From Streptomyces mangrovi (GTDB lineage Bacteria; Actinomycetota; Actinomycetes; Streptomycetales; Streptomycetaceae): a stretch of 64,000 bases of DNA. Within the stretch, counting starts at the first letter, position 1. Each line of letters begins with the position of its first letter. A model generated the notes under the pieces. That model saw nothing but the letters and a program-made list of their open reading frames with translations, did no database searches and was not told the DNA's origin. Made by a program: the position numbers and the translations under genes. Positions 28,554-37,123 of this stretch are shown piece by piece. The DNA is taken from NCBI RefSeq assembly GCF_900114215.1, contig NZ_FOSG01000009.1, positions 62,001 to 126,000 of the forward strand, given 5' to 3'.

Positions 28554-28588
28554 ACCCGAAAGGGTATTCCAGAGGTACCCGAACGGGT
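28554..28588. promoter_or_regulatory. Two tandem palindromic sites upstream of NRPS1
   Basis: ACCCGAAAGGGT (28554-28565) and ACCCGAACGGGT (28577-28588) are near-identical dyads 23 bp apart, about two helical turns. The second extends to GTACCCG-AA-CGGGTAC. They lie 60-100 bases upstream of the NRPS1 start and look like an operator pair; the binding protein is unknown (the cluster LuxR-type regulator is one candidate). Confidence 0.5.
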
Positions 28589-28709
28589 ACATGGGCAGTT
28601 ACAGCACCCGCTCCCACCTGGTCTTATTCTGAGAGTATTCAGCTGGATGCGATGTGTGAGGAACTTCTTCGCGCCAACCGGTAGCCGGTCGGGCAGTCGG
28701 AAAGCGCAC

Positions 28710-28738
28710 TTGACCGCGGACGGCCGGATGTCTAATTT
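28710..28738 (+). promoter_or_regulatory. Vegetative-type promoter for the divergent arm
   Basis: TTGACC, a 17-base spacer and TAATTT match the principal sigma-factor pattern. It points at the aryl-CoA ligase gene and leaves a leader of nearly 190 bases. The rest of the 442-base intergenic region (28491-28932) holds the tandem dyads and no supported gene. Confidence 0.5.
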
Positions 28739-28932
28739 CCGTCCCGTTGTCCTTGTTGGATTCCGCGCATTCTCAATTCTCGATCACGCAGGAATCGGTG
28801 ATTCGCCATGACGCAGTTCTGGTACGGCCCGCGGACCCTCGGTTCCCCGTCGGCGCGGTGGGGGCCGGGCGGCGGCACGGAGCGGGTCACCGGAACGCCC
28901 GGAGCCCTCCGGCCGTTCTCCGGAGGGCCGCT

Positions 28933-30423
28933 GTGAACCTCGCCGCCGAACTCGCCGACCTTGCCGAACGCCGGGGCCGGCAGCTCCTCCCGGCCTTCCA
29001 CGAACCCGGGCGGACCTGGACGCACGGCGAGATCCACGACACCGCCGCCCGCGCCGCGACCGTGCTGGCGCACCACTCGGTGCGGCGCGGTGACCGGGTT
29101 CTGATCGCCCTGCACGACAGCTCCGCATGGATCGTCGCCTTCCTGGGTGCCGCCCGGCTGGGAGCCGTCGCCGTGCTCGTCAACCCCGACCTCGCCCCTG
29201 GTGAGCATGCCGGGCTGGCCGCCGACAGCGACCCCGTCCTCGTCCTCTGCCCCGAGGGAATCGCGGACCGCTTCCCGGCCCCCGCCCTCACCGGGGAGGA
29301 GCTGCTGCGCGAGGCGGCACGGGCGCCCCGCGCGGAACCCGCGCGCCTTCCGGCGGACGCCCCCCTGTACGTGCAGTACACCTCGGGTACGACGGGCGAG
29401 CCCAAGGGGGCGGTGCACCGGCACCGGGATCCCTTCCACTACCACCGCTCCACCGGATGGGGGGCGCTGCGGGCCGCGGAGCGGGACGTCACCCTGTCGA
29501 TCTCCCGGCTCTTCTTCGCCTACGGTTTCGGCAACGCCTTCGTCTTCCCGCTCTTCTCCGGCGGCAGCGCCGTACTCCTGCCCCGGCGGCCCACCCCCGC
29601 CGATGTCCGCGAGGCGTGTTCCCGCCACGGTGTCACGCTGCTGTACGGCGTGCCCACCTCCTACGCCCAGCTGGTCGCGGAGGGCGATCCCGCGTCCCTG
29701 CGGACGGTCCGTGCCGCGGTGTCCGCCGGCGAGTCGCTGAGCCCGTCCCTGGCCGAACGCGCGAGCGGGCTCCTGGGGGCCCCGGTCCTGGAGCAGATCG
29801 GCTCGACGGAGGCCGGGCACGCCTTCTGCGCCAACACCGTCGAGGCCGACCGCGTCGGCACCCTCGGACGTCCCGTCGACGGCTACCGGCTGCGCCTGAC
29901 CGACAAGGACGGGCGCGATGTGCCCGAGGGCGCCGAGGGGCGGTTGTGGGTGGCGGGGCCGACCCTGATGGCCGGTTACCTGAACAAACCGCGGCAGACC
30001 TCGGAGACGGTCGTGGACGGGTGGCTGGACACGGGGGACCTGGCGGTCCGCGAGCCCGACGGGAGCTACGTCCACCGCGGGCGCGCCGACGACCTGGAGA
30101 TGGTGGGCGGCATCACCGTGGCCCCGCACGAGATCGAGCGGATACTGCAGGAACACCCCGGAGTGCTGGAGGCGGCGGTGGCCGCGTGCCCCGACGAGCG
30201 CGGGGCGACCAGGCTGCGGGCCTTCGTCGTCCCCCGGGAGGGCGGATCGGTCCGGCCGCCCGGCGCGGAGGAACTCCTCGGGCGGCTGACCGGCCGGGTG
30301 GCCCGCTACAAGGTGCCCCGGTCCGTGGTCTTCGTCCCCGAACTGCCGCGTACCCCCACCGGCAAGTTGCGCCGGTTCGTCCTGCGCCGGACCGGGGGGA
30401 ACAGGCCGGGCCCGGCCGAGTGA
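28933..30423 (+). CDS. Aryl-CoA ligase, benzoate-CoA ligase-like
   Basis: A 496-residue ANL-superfamily enzyme: P-loop YTSGTTGEPKG near residue 150, the benzoate-CoA-ligase hallmark RLFFAYGFGNAFVFPL, and the catalytic lysine in PTGKLRR near residue 478. It should form an aryl-AMP and then an aryl-CoA (or load a carrier protein). It differs from the DhbE-type ligase on the other arm, so the cluster has two aryl-activating enzymes. The start is GTG 28933 with GGAGG upstream; the open frame continues further 5' but without homology. It is 31 bases upstream of pabAB and probably co-transcribed. Substrate unknown; aminobenzoate and benzoate are candidates. Confidence 0.85.
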   Translation: MNLAAELADLAERRGRQLLPAFHEPGRTWTHGEIHDTAARAATVLAHHSVRRGDRVLIALHDSSAWIVAFLGAARLGAVAVLVNPDLAPGEHAGLAADSDPVLVLCPEGIADRFPAPALTGEELLREAARAPRAEPARLPADAPLYVQYTSGTTGEPKGAVHRHRDPFHYHRSTGWGALRAAERDVTLSISRLFFAYGFGNAFVFPLFSGGSAVLLPRRPTPADVREACSRHGVTLLYGVPTSYAQLVAEGDPASLRTVRAAVSAGESLSPSLAERASGLLGAPVLEQIGSTEAGHAFCANTVEADRVGTLGRPVDGYRLRLTDKDGRDVPEGAEGRLWVAGPTLMAGYLNKPRQTSETVVDGWLDTGDLAVREPDGSYVHRGRADDLEMVGGITVAPHEIERILQEHPGVLEAAVAACPDERGATRLRAFVVPREGGSVRPPGAEELLGRLTGRVARYKVPRSVVFVPELPRTPTGKLRRFVLRRTGGNRPGPAE

Positions 30424-30454
30424 CCGTCATGCGCCGAAGCGGAGGAAGCGGCCT

Positions 30455-32620
30455 GTGCGCACACTGCTCGTAGACAACCACGACTCCTACACCTTCAACC
30501 TCTACCAGCTTCTCGCCCGCACCTACGGCACGCCGCCGCACGTACTGGCCAACGACGATCCGCGGCTGACGGCGTCCCTCGCCGGCCGCTTCGACGCGAT
30601 CGCGGTGTCCCCGGGCCCGGGACGCCCGCAGCGTGCGCGTGACACCGGGCGCGCCCTGGACGTGGTGCGGGAGAGCGGTCTGCCGACGCTCGGCGTGTGC
30701 CTGGGCCACCAGGGACTCGCCCGGCTGGCCGGTGCCCGTGTCGTCCCCGCCCCCCGTCCCCGGCACGGGCACCTGACCCGGGTGGAGCACCGGGGTGAGG
30801 GGCTGTTCGCGGGGCTTCCGCAGGGGTTCACGGCCGTCCGCTACCACTCGCTGTGCGTCACCGGTCTGCCCGACGACGTCGAGGCCGACGCCTGGGCCGA
30901 GGACGGTGTGCTCATGGGTTTCCACCACCGGTTCCGCCCCTGGTGGGGGGCGCAGTTCCACCCGGAGTCCATAGCCACCGAGTACGGTGCCGAACTGCTG
31001 GAGAACTTCCGGGAACTGGCGACGGCCCACCGGTCCCCTTCGCCTCTTCCGGTTCCGTCATCCCGCCCGGTCCCTTCGCCTCTTCCGGCCCGAGCCCCGG
31101 GAAAGCCCCGCACCCTCTCGGACGGGCGTCCGCGATGGACACTGCACCACGCGCGTCTGCCGTACGCCGTCGACGCCGGCACGGCGTTCCGGGAGCTGTG
31201 CGCCGACCGCCCGTACGCCTTCTGGCTCGACAGCAGCCGGACCTCCTCCGAGACGGCCCGCTTCTCCTTCGTCGGCCACCCGGACGGCCCGTCGGGCGAG
31301 GTGCTCCGCTACGCCGTGGGCACCGGGCACGTGGAGGTGCTCGACGCGGACGGGCGCCACCGGTGCCGGCTGCCCGGCGGCATCTTCGACGTCCTGGACC
31401 GGCGGACGCGCGAACGCCCCGCCCCCCACGCCCCCGAACTCCCCTTCGGTCTCAAGGGCGGCTACGTCGGTTACCTCGGCTACGAGGTGAAGGCCGACTG
31501 CGGTTCGCCCAACGCCCGTTCCTCGTCCACGCCGGACGCGGTGTGGATGACGGCCACCCGGTTCCTGGTCGTCGACCACGAGGAGAACGACACCTGGCTG
31601 GTCGCCGCGAGCCTTGATGAGCCCGCGGAGCTCGCGGACGCGAGGCGATGGCTCGCCGAGGCCGCCCGGCGGGCACCGAACTGGCGCCGGCCGGACGGCG
31701 ACCGGAGCGCCGAACCGGCCGAACCGGCCAACGGGGTGGACCCCGAGGCGTGGCTGGAGGCACCCCGCGGGGTGTACCTGGAACGTGTCCGCGCCTGCCT
31801 GGACGAGCTGCACGCGGGCGAGAGCTACGAGATCTGCCTGACCACCGAGGCGAGGATCCCCTTCCGCGGCGACGCGTTCGCCCTCTACCTGCGCCAGCGG
31901 GCGCTCAACCCCGCGCCGTACGCCGCCTACCTCCAGGCCGGCGACACCCGCGTGCTGTGCTCGTCCCCGGAGCGCTTCCTGAAGATCGGCGAGGACGGCG
32001 TGGCGGAGGCGAGGCCGATAAAGGGCACCGCACCGCGCCACCGGGACCCGGCCGAGGACGCCCGGGCCGGGGACGAGCTCGCCTCCTCGCCCAAGACCCG
32101 CGCGGAGAACCTGATGATCGTGGATCTGCTCCGCAACGACCTGGGGCGGGTCTGCGGAATCGGCAGTGTGGACGTGCCCTCCTTCATGAACGTGGAGTCC
32201 TACACCACCGTGCACCAGCTCGTCACCACCGTGCGGGGCCGGCTCCTGCCCGGCGTCGGTCCGGTGCGGGCCGTCCGCGCCTGCTTCCCCGGGGGGTCCA
32301 TGACCGGCGCCCCCAAGCTCCGGACCATGGAGATCATCGGCCGTCTCGAGGACCGTCCGCGCGGTGTGTACTCCGGGGCCCTCGGTTTCATCGGTCTCAC
32401 CGGGGCGGCCGATCTGAACATCGTCATCCGCACCGCCGTGGCGCACGGCGGTTGCCTGGACGTCGGCGCGGGAGGGGCCGTCGTGCTCGACTCGGATCCG
32501 GCCGCCGAGTACGAGGAGATGCTGGTGAAACTGCGTGCTCCGCTGCGGGGGCTGGCCGCCCCCGACACGCCTGTTGCGGACCGCGGAAAGATTATTGTTC
32601 GATCCTCCGCGTTCGGGTAA
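30455..32620 (+). CDS. pabAB: Fused aminodeoxychorismate synthase (PabA-PabB)
   Basis: A 721-residue fusion. Residues 1-190 form the glutamine amidotransferase (LLVDNHDSYTFNLYQL, nucleophile in GVCLGHQ, His-Glu in QFHPES). After a Pro/Ser-rich linker, residues 320-710 are the chorismate-binding domain with PIKGTAPR near residue 520, whose Lys is typical of ADC synthases rather than anthranilate (PIAGT) or salicylate synthases. It converts chorismate and glutamine to 4-amino-4-deoxychorismate. Fused copies of this order occur in antibiotic clusters that need p-aminobenzoate or p-aminophenylalanine. No ADC lyase or PapB/PapC partner is seen in the window. GTG 30455 is the start. Confidence 0.93.
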   Translation: MRTLLVDNHDSYTFNLYQLLARTYGTPPHVLANDDPRLTASLAGRFDAIAVSPGPGRPQRARDTGRALDVVRESGLPTLGVCLGHQGLARLAGARVVPAPRPRHGHLTRVEHRGEGLFAGLPQGFTAVRYHSLCVTGLPDDVEADAWAEDGVLMGFHHRFRPWWGAQFHPESIATEYGAELLENFRELATAHRSPSPLPVPSSRPVPSPLPARAPGKPRTLSDGRPRWTLHHARLPYAVDAGTAFRELCADRPYAFWLDSSRTSSETARFSFVGHPDGPSGEVLRYAVGTGHVEVLDADGRHRCRLPGGIFDVLDRRTRERPAPHAPELPFGLKGGYVGYLGYEVKADCGSPNARSSSTPDAVWMTATRFLVVDHEENDTWLVAASLDEPAELADARRWLAEAARRAPNWRRPDGDRSAEPAEPANGVDPEAWLEAPRGVYLERVRACLDELHAGESYEICLTTEARIPFRGDAFALYLRQRALNPAPYAAYLQAGDTRVLCSSPERFLKIGEDGVAEARPIKGTAPRHRDPAEDARAGDELASSPKTRAENLMIVDLLRNDLGRVCGIGSVDVPSFMNVESYTTVHQLVTTVRGRLLPGVGPVRAVRACFPGGSMTGAPKLRTMEIIGRLEDRPRGVYSGALGFIGLTGAADLNIVIRTAVAHGGCLDVGAGGAVVLDSDPAAEYEEMLVKLRAPLRGLAAPDTPVADRGKIIVRSSAFG

Positions 32621-32665
32621 CAAGTTAGACCGTTACCGGCCGACGCAGGTACGAACCTGTGCCGG
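32616..32665 (+). terminator. Dyads after pabAB
   Basis: GGTAAC(10 bases)GTTACC overlaps the pabAB stop codon, followed by a hairpin with outer CCGGC/GCCGG (32636-32640, 32661-32665) and inner CAGGT/ACCTG arms. This is plausibly a terminator; the first dyad could also be a protein site. Confidence 0.35.
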
Positions 32666-32824
32666 TCCCAACTCCTGGCGAACGGGGGAGTTCCCGATGC
32701 ACAGAAGCCGCAGACACCGGAGGGAACACCGGGGGTCGCCGCTGTCGCCGCCCTCGCGTCCGCTGACCTGACCGCGAGCCGTGCCGTCACCGGACAGCCG
32801 GACGGCGCCGCCGCGTCCCATGTC

Positions 32825-32861
32825 GCCCACGGCCGGCCCCAGCGCTCCGCCGGCCGTGGGC
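32825..32861 (+). terminator. Strong hairpin upstream of the LuxR-type gene
   Basis: A perfect 13-bp inverted repeat (GCCCACGGCCGGC and complement, 11-base loop) is followed by GTTTG. It ends 30 bases before the regulator start. It either terminates transcription from pabAB or acts as an attenuator for the regulator. The 271-base gap also holds a 24-codon open frame at 32698-32772 with a GGGGGAG ahead of its ATG, which I do not call as a gene. Confidence 0.6.
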
Positions 32862-32891
32862 GTTTGCTCCATCTGTGTATATGGGGGTCAG

Positions 32892-33572
32892 ATGAGATCT
32901 ACAGCAGTGTGTTCCCTGTGCCCGGTGACTTCTCTGCACGTACTGGTGGCCGGCGGGCCGAAGGTGCTGCGCAGAGGTATCGAGGCGCTCCTGACCGAGA
33001 CGGACGACGTCGCGGAGGTCGTGTCCGTCCCGGACGGCGCGAGCGCCGCCGCGGAGGTGCGCAGACGCTCCGCCGAACTCGTCGTCCTCGTCTGCCGCGG
33101 CCCCGACGACGCGACGGAGGAGGCGCTCTGCGCGATCCGTGCCGAGGGCGCCACCTCCCTCGTCATCCTCGGCGACTCCGACCCGACGTTTCTGGAACGC
33201 GCCGCCCGGTACCCCGCCGACGGCTTCATGATGACCGAGGAACTCAGCGAGGACTCGCTGAGCAGGGCCCTGGACGCCCTCTCCCGGGGTGAGATGCCCT
33301 TCCCCCCGGTGCTGGGGCGCATCGCTCTCTCCGCACTGCGCGAACCGCTGCTCCCCCTGCAGCAGCCCGTACTCTCGCCGCGGGAGCGCGAGACCCTGGT
33401 GCTGCTGGCGATGGGGCTCAGCAACAAGGAGATCGGCCTCAGGCTGGACATCACCGAGCACGGCGCGAAGCGGCACGTCAGCCGTATATTGTCCAAGTTG
33501 AACTGCTCCAACCGGACCATGGCCGCGCGAACCGCTCACCGCATGGGTTTACTCGCCGACGCCGACCGGTGA
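32892..33572 (+). CDS. Atypical LuxR/NarL-family regulator with a TTA codon
   Basis: A 226-residue regulator. The N-terminal half looks like a response-regulator receiver but lacks the acidic pocket (VLVAGGPKVLRRG) and the phospho-acceptor Asp (LVVLVCRG), so it is probably not controlled by phosphorylation. The C-terminal LuxR helix-turn-helix is complete (LSPRERETLVLLAMGLSNKEIG, about residues 162-220). Codon 220 (33549-33551) is TTA, which in Streptomyces needs the bldA tRNA. It is the only regulator linked to the cluster and is likely pathway-specific. Start ATG 32892; a GTG near 32927 is an alternative. Confidence 0.88.
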   Translation: MRSTAVCSLCPVTSLHVLVAGGPKVLRRGIEALLTETDDVAEVVSVPDGASAAAEVRRRSAELVVLVCRGPDDATEEALCAIRAEGATSLVILGDSDPTFLERAARYPADGFMMTEELSEDSLSRALDALSRGEMPFPPVLGRIALSALREPLLPLQQPVLSPRERETLVLLAMGLSNKEIGLRLDITEHGAKRHVSRILSKLNCSNRTMAARTAHRMGLLADADR

Positions 33573-33658
33573 ACCCACCGCCCGAGTGCGCTCCGGTCCC
33601 ACCCCGAACTCACCGCGAGCGCGCCGACAGGGACGCCCGCCGCCGAGAGGAGGACCGC

Positions 33659-34183
33659 ATGACACGGATTCGACCGGTTCGGGGCGACATCACCGAGCAG
33701 CGCGTCGACGCGGTGGTGAACGCCGCCAACTCCTCCCTGCTGGGCGGCGGAGGCGTCGACGGGGCGATCCACCGCAGGGGAGGCCCGGAGATCCTCGCCG
33801 AGTGCCGGGCCCTGCGTGCCTCCCGCTACGGCAGGGGCCTGCCGACCGGACAGGCGGTGGCCACCACGGCCGGGCGGCTGCCCGCGCGCTGGGTGATCCA
33901 CACCGTGGGACCGGTCTTCAGCCGGGACGAGGACCGCTCGGAACTGCTCGCCTCCTGCTACCGGGAGTCCCTGCGGGTGGCCCGCGAGCTGGGCGCCCGC
34001 ACCATCGCCTTCCCCGCGGTCTCCACGGGCGCCTACGGCTGGCCGCCGGAGGACGGGGCCCGCACCGCGCTGCGCGCGGTGCGGGAGGAGGCCGGGCGGG
34101 AGGAGGAGGCCAGGGCGTTCGAGGAGATCCGCTTCGTCCTGTTCGACCGGCGGGCCTACGAGGCCTTCGCCGCGGCGATGTGA
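33659..34183 (+). CDS. Macrodomain (ADP-ribose binding) protein
   Basis: A 174-residue macrodomain of the YmdB/MacroD type: AVVNAANSSLLGGGGVDGAIHRRGG is the ADP-ribose-contacting signature, and FPAVSTGAYGWP is the second loop. These proteins remove O-acetyl-ADP-ribose or mono-ADP-ribose from proteins. The start is ATG 33659 with GAGAGGAGG upstream. Confidence 0.93.
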   Translation: MTRIRPVRGDITEQRVDAVVNAANSSLLGGGGVDGAIHRRGGPEILAECRALRASRYGRGLPTGQAVATTAGRLPARWVIHTVGPVFSRDEDRSELLASCYRESLRVARELGARTIAFPAVSTGAYGWPPEDGARTALRAVREEAGREEEARAFEEIRFVLFDRRAYEAFAAAM

Positions 34184-34336
34184 CCACTGCCCCGCCGGCG
34201 GACGGTCGGCGGGAAGCACGGCCGGAACGTTTTTCCGCGAGACCCTGATATCGCGTCAGACCTTTCGGCAGACTGTGCCCCGGCGCTCGGGGCGGTCGGA
34301 GCGCCGACTGGCCGGATCACGGGGGTGGATACGGGC

Positions 34337-37123
34337 ATGGGCGTGGGAAGCGGGAGCGGTGCGGCTGCGTCGGGCGGTGGCGGAGCCACCCAGGGCGGTG
34401 GGCGGCCGTCCGGGGCGTGTTCGCCGCGTGGCACGGGCTACTTCCTGGAGTGGATCGGCTCTCTGCTCCGGCGGCCCCGGAGGGACCGTGACCTCCCTCT
34501 GGTGTGGCTCGGGGGCGAGGGCGCCACCGCCGTCCTCGACTCCCTGGAGAAGCGGCTGAGGACCACCGACGGGCGGCAGGTTCCCCATGCGCGGGCGGAC
34601 ACGGGGGAGCCGTCCGGCGCGGACGGCGTCCGCGTGCTGCTGGACAGGGTGCACGAACTGCTGTCGGTGCGGAGCTTCGGTGCCGGACACCTCGGCTTCC
34701 GGCACTACGAGGTGCTGCGGTGCCTGCTGGGGCCGTGGAACGGCGAGGGGGGCGGTGGCGGCGGCCGTGCCGAGGCCGCCGCCCGGCTGCGCAGCCGCCG
34801 GACTCCCGTTCAGGAGGGCCAGGCGGTGGACCAGGGCGGTCTCGTCGGCCAGATCGGGGCCGTGTGGCAGCTTGTGTGGTGGCTTCTGCGGCAGGGGATC
34901 CCCGCGGCTCTGTTCCAACTGGCGGTGTCCGGGCGGTTCCCCGGGATCGGCCGTCCCTACCGATGGTTCATGCGCCAGGAGTACCTGGTGCCGAGGAGCT
35001 CGGGGGGTTTCCTGGCCTTCGCCGGGTGGATCCTGGCCTTGGAGCGCAACGGCGAGCGGCGGGAGGAGATCGACAAGCTGCTGGTCCATGCCTTCCTGCA
35101 GGACCTCCGGCGGGCGTACCCCCGCCTGTCCTGGCGTGTGCGGTGCTGGCGGCGGACGGTCTACCCCGTCGTACTGGTGAAGGGGGCCGGGCCGGGGGAC
35201 GCGGGCGAGCGCCTGCTCAGACTGGTCGGCGAAGTGCGCTGCGAGACGGGGTGGTGGGACCCGCTGCTGGCCGTCTACGCCCGTCGGAGGCAGCCGTGGA
35301 ACACCGGCGCCCCGGAGACTTCCGCGCTCGTTCCCGTCCGGCCGGAGGAAGTCGGGAAGGGCGGCGGGACCGCACGGGAGCGGGGGCCGGGCCCGGGAAG
35401 GCCGGCCGCGGACGACACGGCCTGGCTCCTGCCGGTGGAGATCTCCGGCATGCCGGCGCAGGACGGCGGCGAGGACGGCGGCGGACCGCCGGTGATCGCA
35501 CCCGGTGCACCGCGGTGGTACACCCACCGCACCTTCGCCGCCGCGCTGTGCCTGGCCCTGCTGGTGCCGCTCCTGGGATGGTCGCGGCAGTGGCTGGGCG
35601 GACCGGACTGCCTGCACCGGCCCTTCTCCGGTCAGGTGTCCGTCCGGAGCGCGGGCGGCGAGTGCGTCGGCTACAGCGACAGCGACGCCTTCCGGTTCAA
35701 CGACGAGCCGGGCCAGGAGAAGCTCCAGCGGGTCCAGGAGAAGATCTTCGAGCAGAACCGGAGGGCGCGCAGGGGATGGGAGAAGAGCGACCGGCGCCGC
35801 CCCTACGTCACGGTCGTCTACCTGGGAACGCTGACGGGCCGCAACACCAATGACGACGAGGAGGCGTACGCGGCCGAGCGCCAGGAACTCGAAGGACTGG
35901 CCGTGGCCCAGTACCGGGGGATCAAGCAGCCGGCCTCCGCCGCCGACGTACCGCTGATGCACGTCGTGGTCGCCAACGCCGGTTTCCAGATGAGGCATGC
36001 CGCCCCGGTGATCGACATGATCGCGGACCTGGCGCGCGGCGGGGGAGAGGCCCCCGTCATCGGTGTCGTGGGGCTGGTGGAGAGCCGCAAGAGCACATTC
36101 CGGGCCCTGAAGAGGCTCAACCAGGAGGGGATCCCCGCGATAGCACCGACCCTCTCCGGTGAGGGCATGTACCAGGGGTCCTCGCTCTACCTGCAGATCG
36201 CCACCCCCAACAGGGACCAGGCCACCATGGTCGCCGAGTACGCGAGGAGCCGGGGCATCCGGAAGGCGCGCGTCTACTACACCGTCGGCGAGCGCTCCAG
36301 CCGGGAGGACGACATCTATGTCTCCACCCTGGTGGAGGAGGTGAGGAAGAAGGTCGAGGGCGTCGAGTACGTCGAGGACTTCATGGCCAAGGGGCTGCGG
36401 AGGGAGGAGTGCGGCTACCCGGGGATGCTGTTCTTCGCCGGACGGTGGTCGGAGTTCCACGACTTCCTCAGGGGCCTGGCCACCTGCGAGGAGCAGCCGC
36501 GCCTCCTGGTGGCCGACGACTCGGTCAACCGCTACATGGCCAACCCGTCGCTGCGCAGGAGCGCGCCGGCCGGCCTGCCGCTCGTCTTCGCCTCCAAGGC
36601 CCCCCTGGCCACCTGCGAGGCCCTGCGCTCCCGGGCCCGGGAGGGGCGGGACGGAAGGGCGGCCAAGTTCCTCCAACTGGTCAGCACGACCCTTGGGGAC
36701 CGTCCTCTGGAGACACCGCGCTGCACCGGCCCGGAAGGAGAGGCCCCGGAGGAGCCGGTGGGCGAGCGCGTCGGGCTCGCCCACGACTCGGCCCTCCTGC
36801 TGCTGGAGGCCGTCGAGTCGCTGACCGAGCGTGTCCGGGTCCCCGGCGAGACGTGGGACCCGCGGCTGGTCGGCCCGGTGACGGTCCACACCGAGGTGCT
36901 TCGTCTGAACGGCGAGAGGCCGTTCTCCGGCGCCACGGGCCAAATCAGGTTCCACCGTGGCGGAGGGGAGCCGATGGGCCGGACGATCTCCTTTCTGAAG
37001 GTCGGCGACATCACCGACCTCGACGAACCGCCCCGGGAGGTGTTCCGCTGCGAGGGCACCGGCGCGGACGGCGAGATCGACTGCGCCGCCCTGGCCGCCG
37101 GCACCGGCGGCTCTCAGCGGTAG
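34337..37123 (+). CDS. Large membrane-anchored protein with periplasmic-binding-like domain
   Basis: About 928 residues. The first 390 or so are cytoplasmic, Gly-rich at the start, and not assignable to a family by eye. One transmembrane helix lies near residues 398-415 (FAAALCLALLVPLLGW). The outside part (about 485-928) resembles a type I periplasmic-binding fold: ligand-domain strands such as YVTVVYLGTL, VIGVVGLVESRKS and KARVYYTVGERSS. Cys pairs occur only in the external part. The layout suggests an extracellular sensor joined to an intracellular module. The start is ATG 34337 after GGGGTGGA; GTG 34325 is an alternative. The gene overlaps the convergent NamZ gene tail-to-tail by ten bases. 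Confidence 0.7.
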   Translation: MGVGSGSGAAASGGGGATQGGGRPSGACSPRGTGYFLEWIGSLLRRPRRDRDLPLVWLGGEGATAVLDSLEKRLRTTDGRQVPHARADTGEPSGADGVRVLLDRVHELLSVRSFGAGHLGFRHYEVLRCLLGPWNGEGGGGGGRAEAAARLRSRRTPVQEGQAVDQGGLVGQIGAVWQLVWWLLRQGIPAALFQLAVSGRFPGIGRPYRWFMRQEYLVPRSSGGFLAFAGWILALERNGERREEIDKLLVHAFLQDLRRAYPRLSWRVRCWRRTVYPVVLVKGAGPGDAGERLLRLVGEVRCETGWWDPLLAVYARRRQPWNTGAPETSALVPVRPEEVGKGGGTARERGPGPGRPAADDTAWLLPVEISGMPAQDGGEDGGGPPVIAPGAPRWYTHRTFAAALCLALLVPLLGWSRQWLGGPDCLHRPFSGQVSVRSAGGECVGYSDSDAFRFNDEPGQEKLQRVQEKIFEQNRRARRGWEKSDRRRPYVTVVYLGTLTGRNTNDDEEAYAAERQELEGLAVAQYRGIKQPASAADVPLMHVVVANAGFQMRHAAPVIDMIADLARGGGEAPVIGVVGLVESRKSTFRALKRLNQEGIPAIAPTLSGEGMYQGSSLYLQIATPNRDQATMVAEYARSRGIRKARVYYTVGERSSREDDIYVSTLVEEVRKKVEGVEYVEDFMAKGLRREECGYPGMLFFAGRWSEFHDFLRGLATCEEQPRLLVADDSVNRYMANPSLRRSAPAGLPLVFASKAPLATCEALRSRAREGRDGRAAKFLQLVSTTLGDRPLETPRCTGPEGEAPEEPVGERVGLAHDSALLLLEAVESLTERVRVPGETWDPRLVGPVTVHTEVLRLNGERPFSGATGQIRFHRGGGEPMGRTISFLKVGDITDLDEPPREVFRCEGTGADGEIDCAALAAGTGGSQR

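Noticed and set aside
28491..28932. Iron-box (DmdR/IdeR) operator for a siderophore cluster
   Set aside because: No sequence close to the TTAGGTTAGG-type dyad was found in the divergent region or before 12017.
30455..32620. The TrpE-like domain as a salicylate or anthranilate synthase
   Set aside because: The PIKGT motif and the N-terminal amidotransferase followed by PabB order fit ADC synthase.
32698..32772. 24-codon gene MHRSRRHRREHRG...
   Set aside because: The sequence is Arg/His/Ser-rich without homology; a ribosome-site-like GGGGGAG alone is too weak to call a gene.
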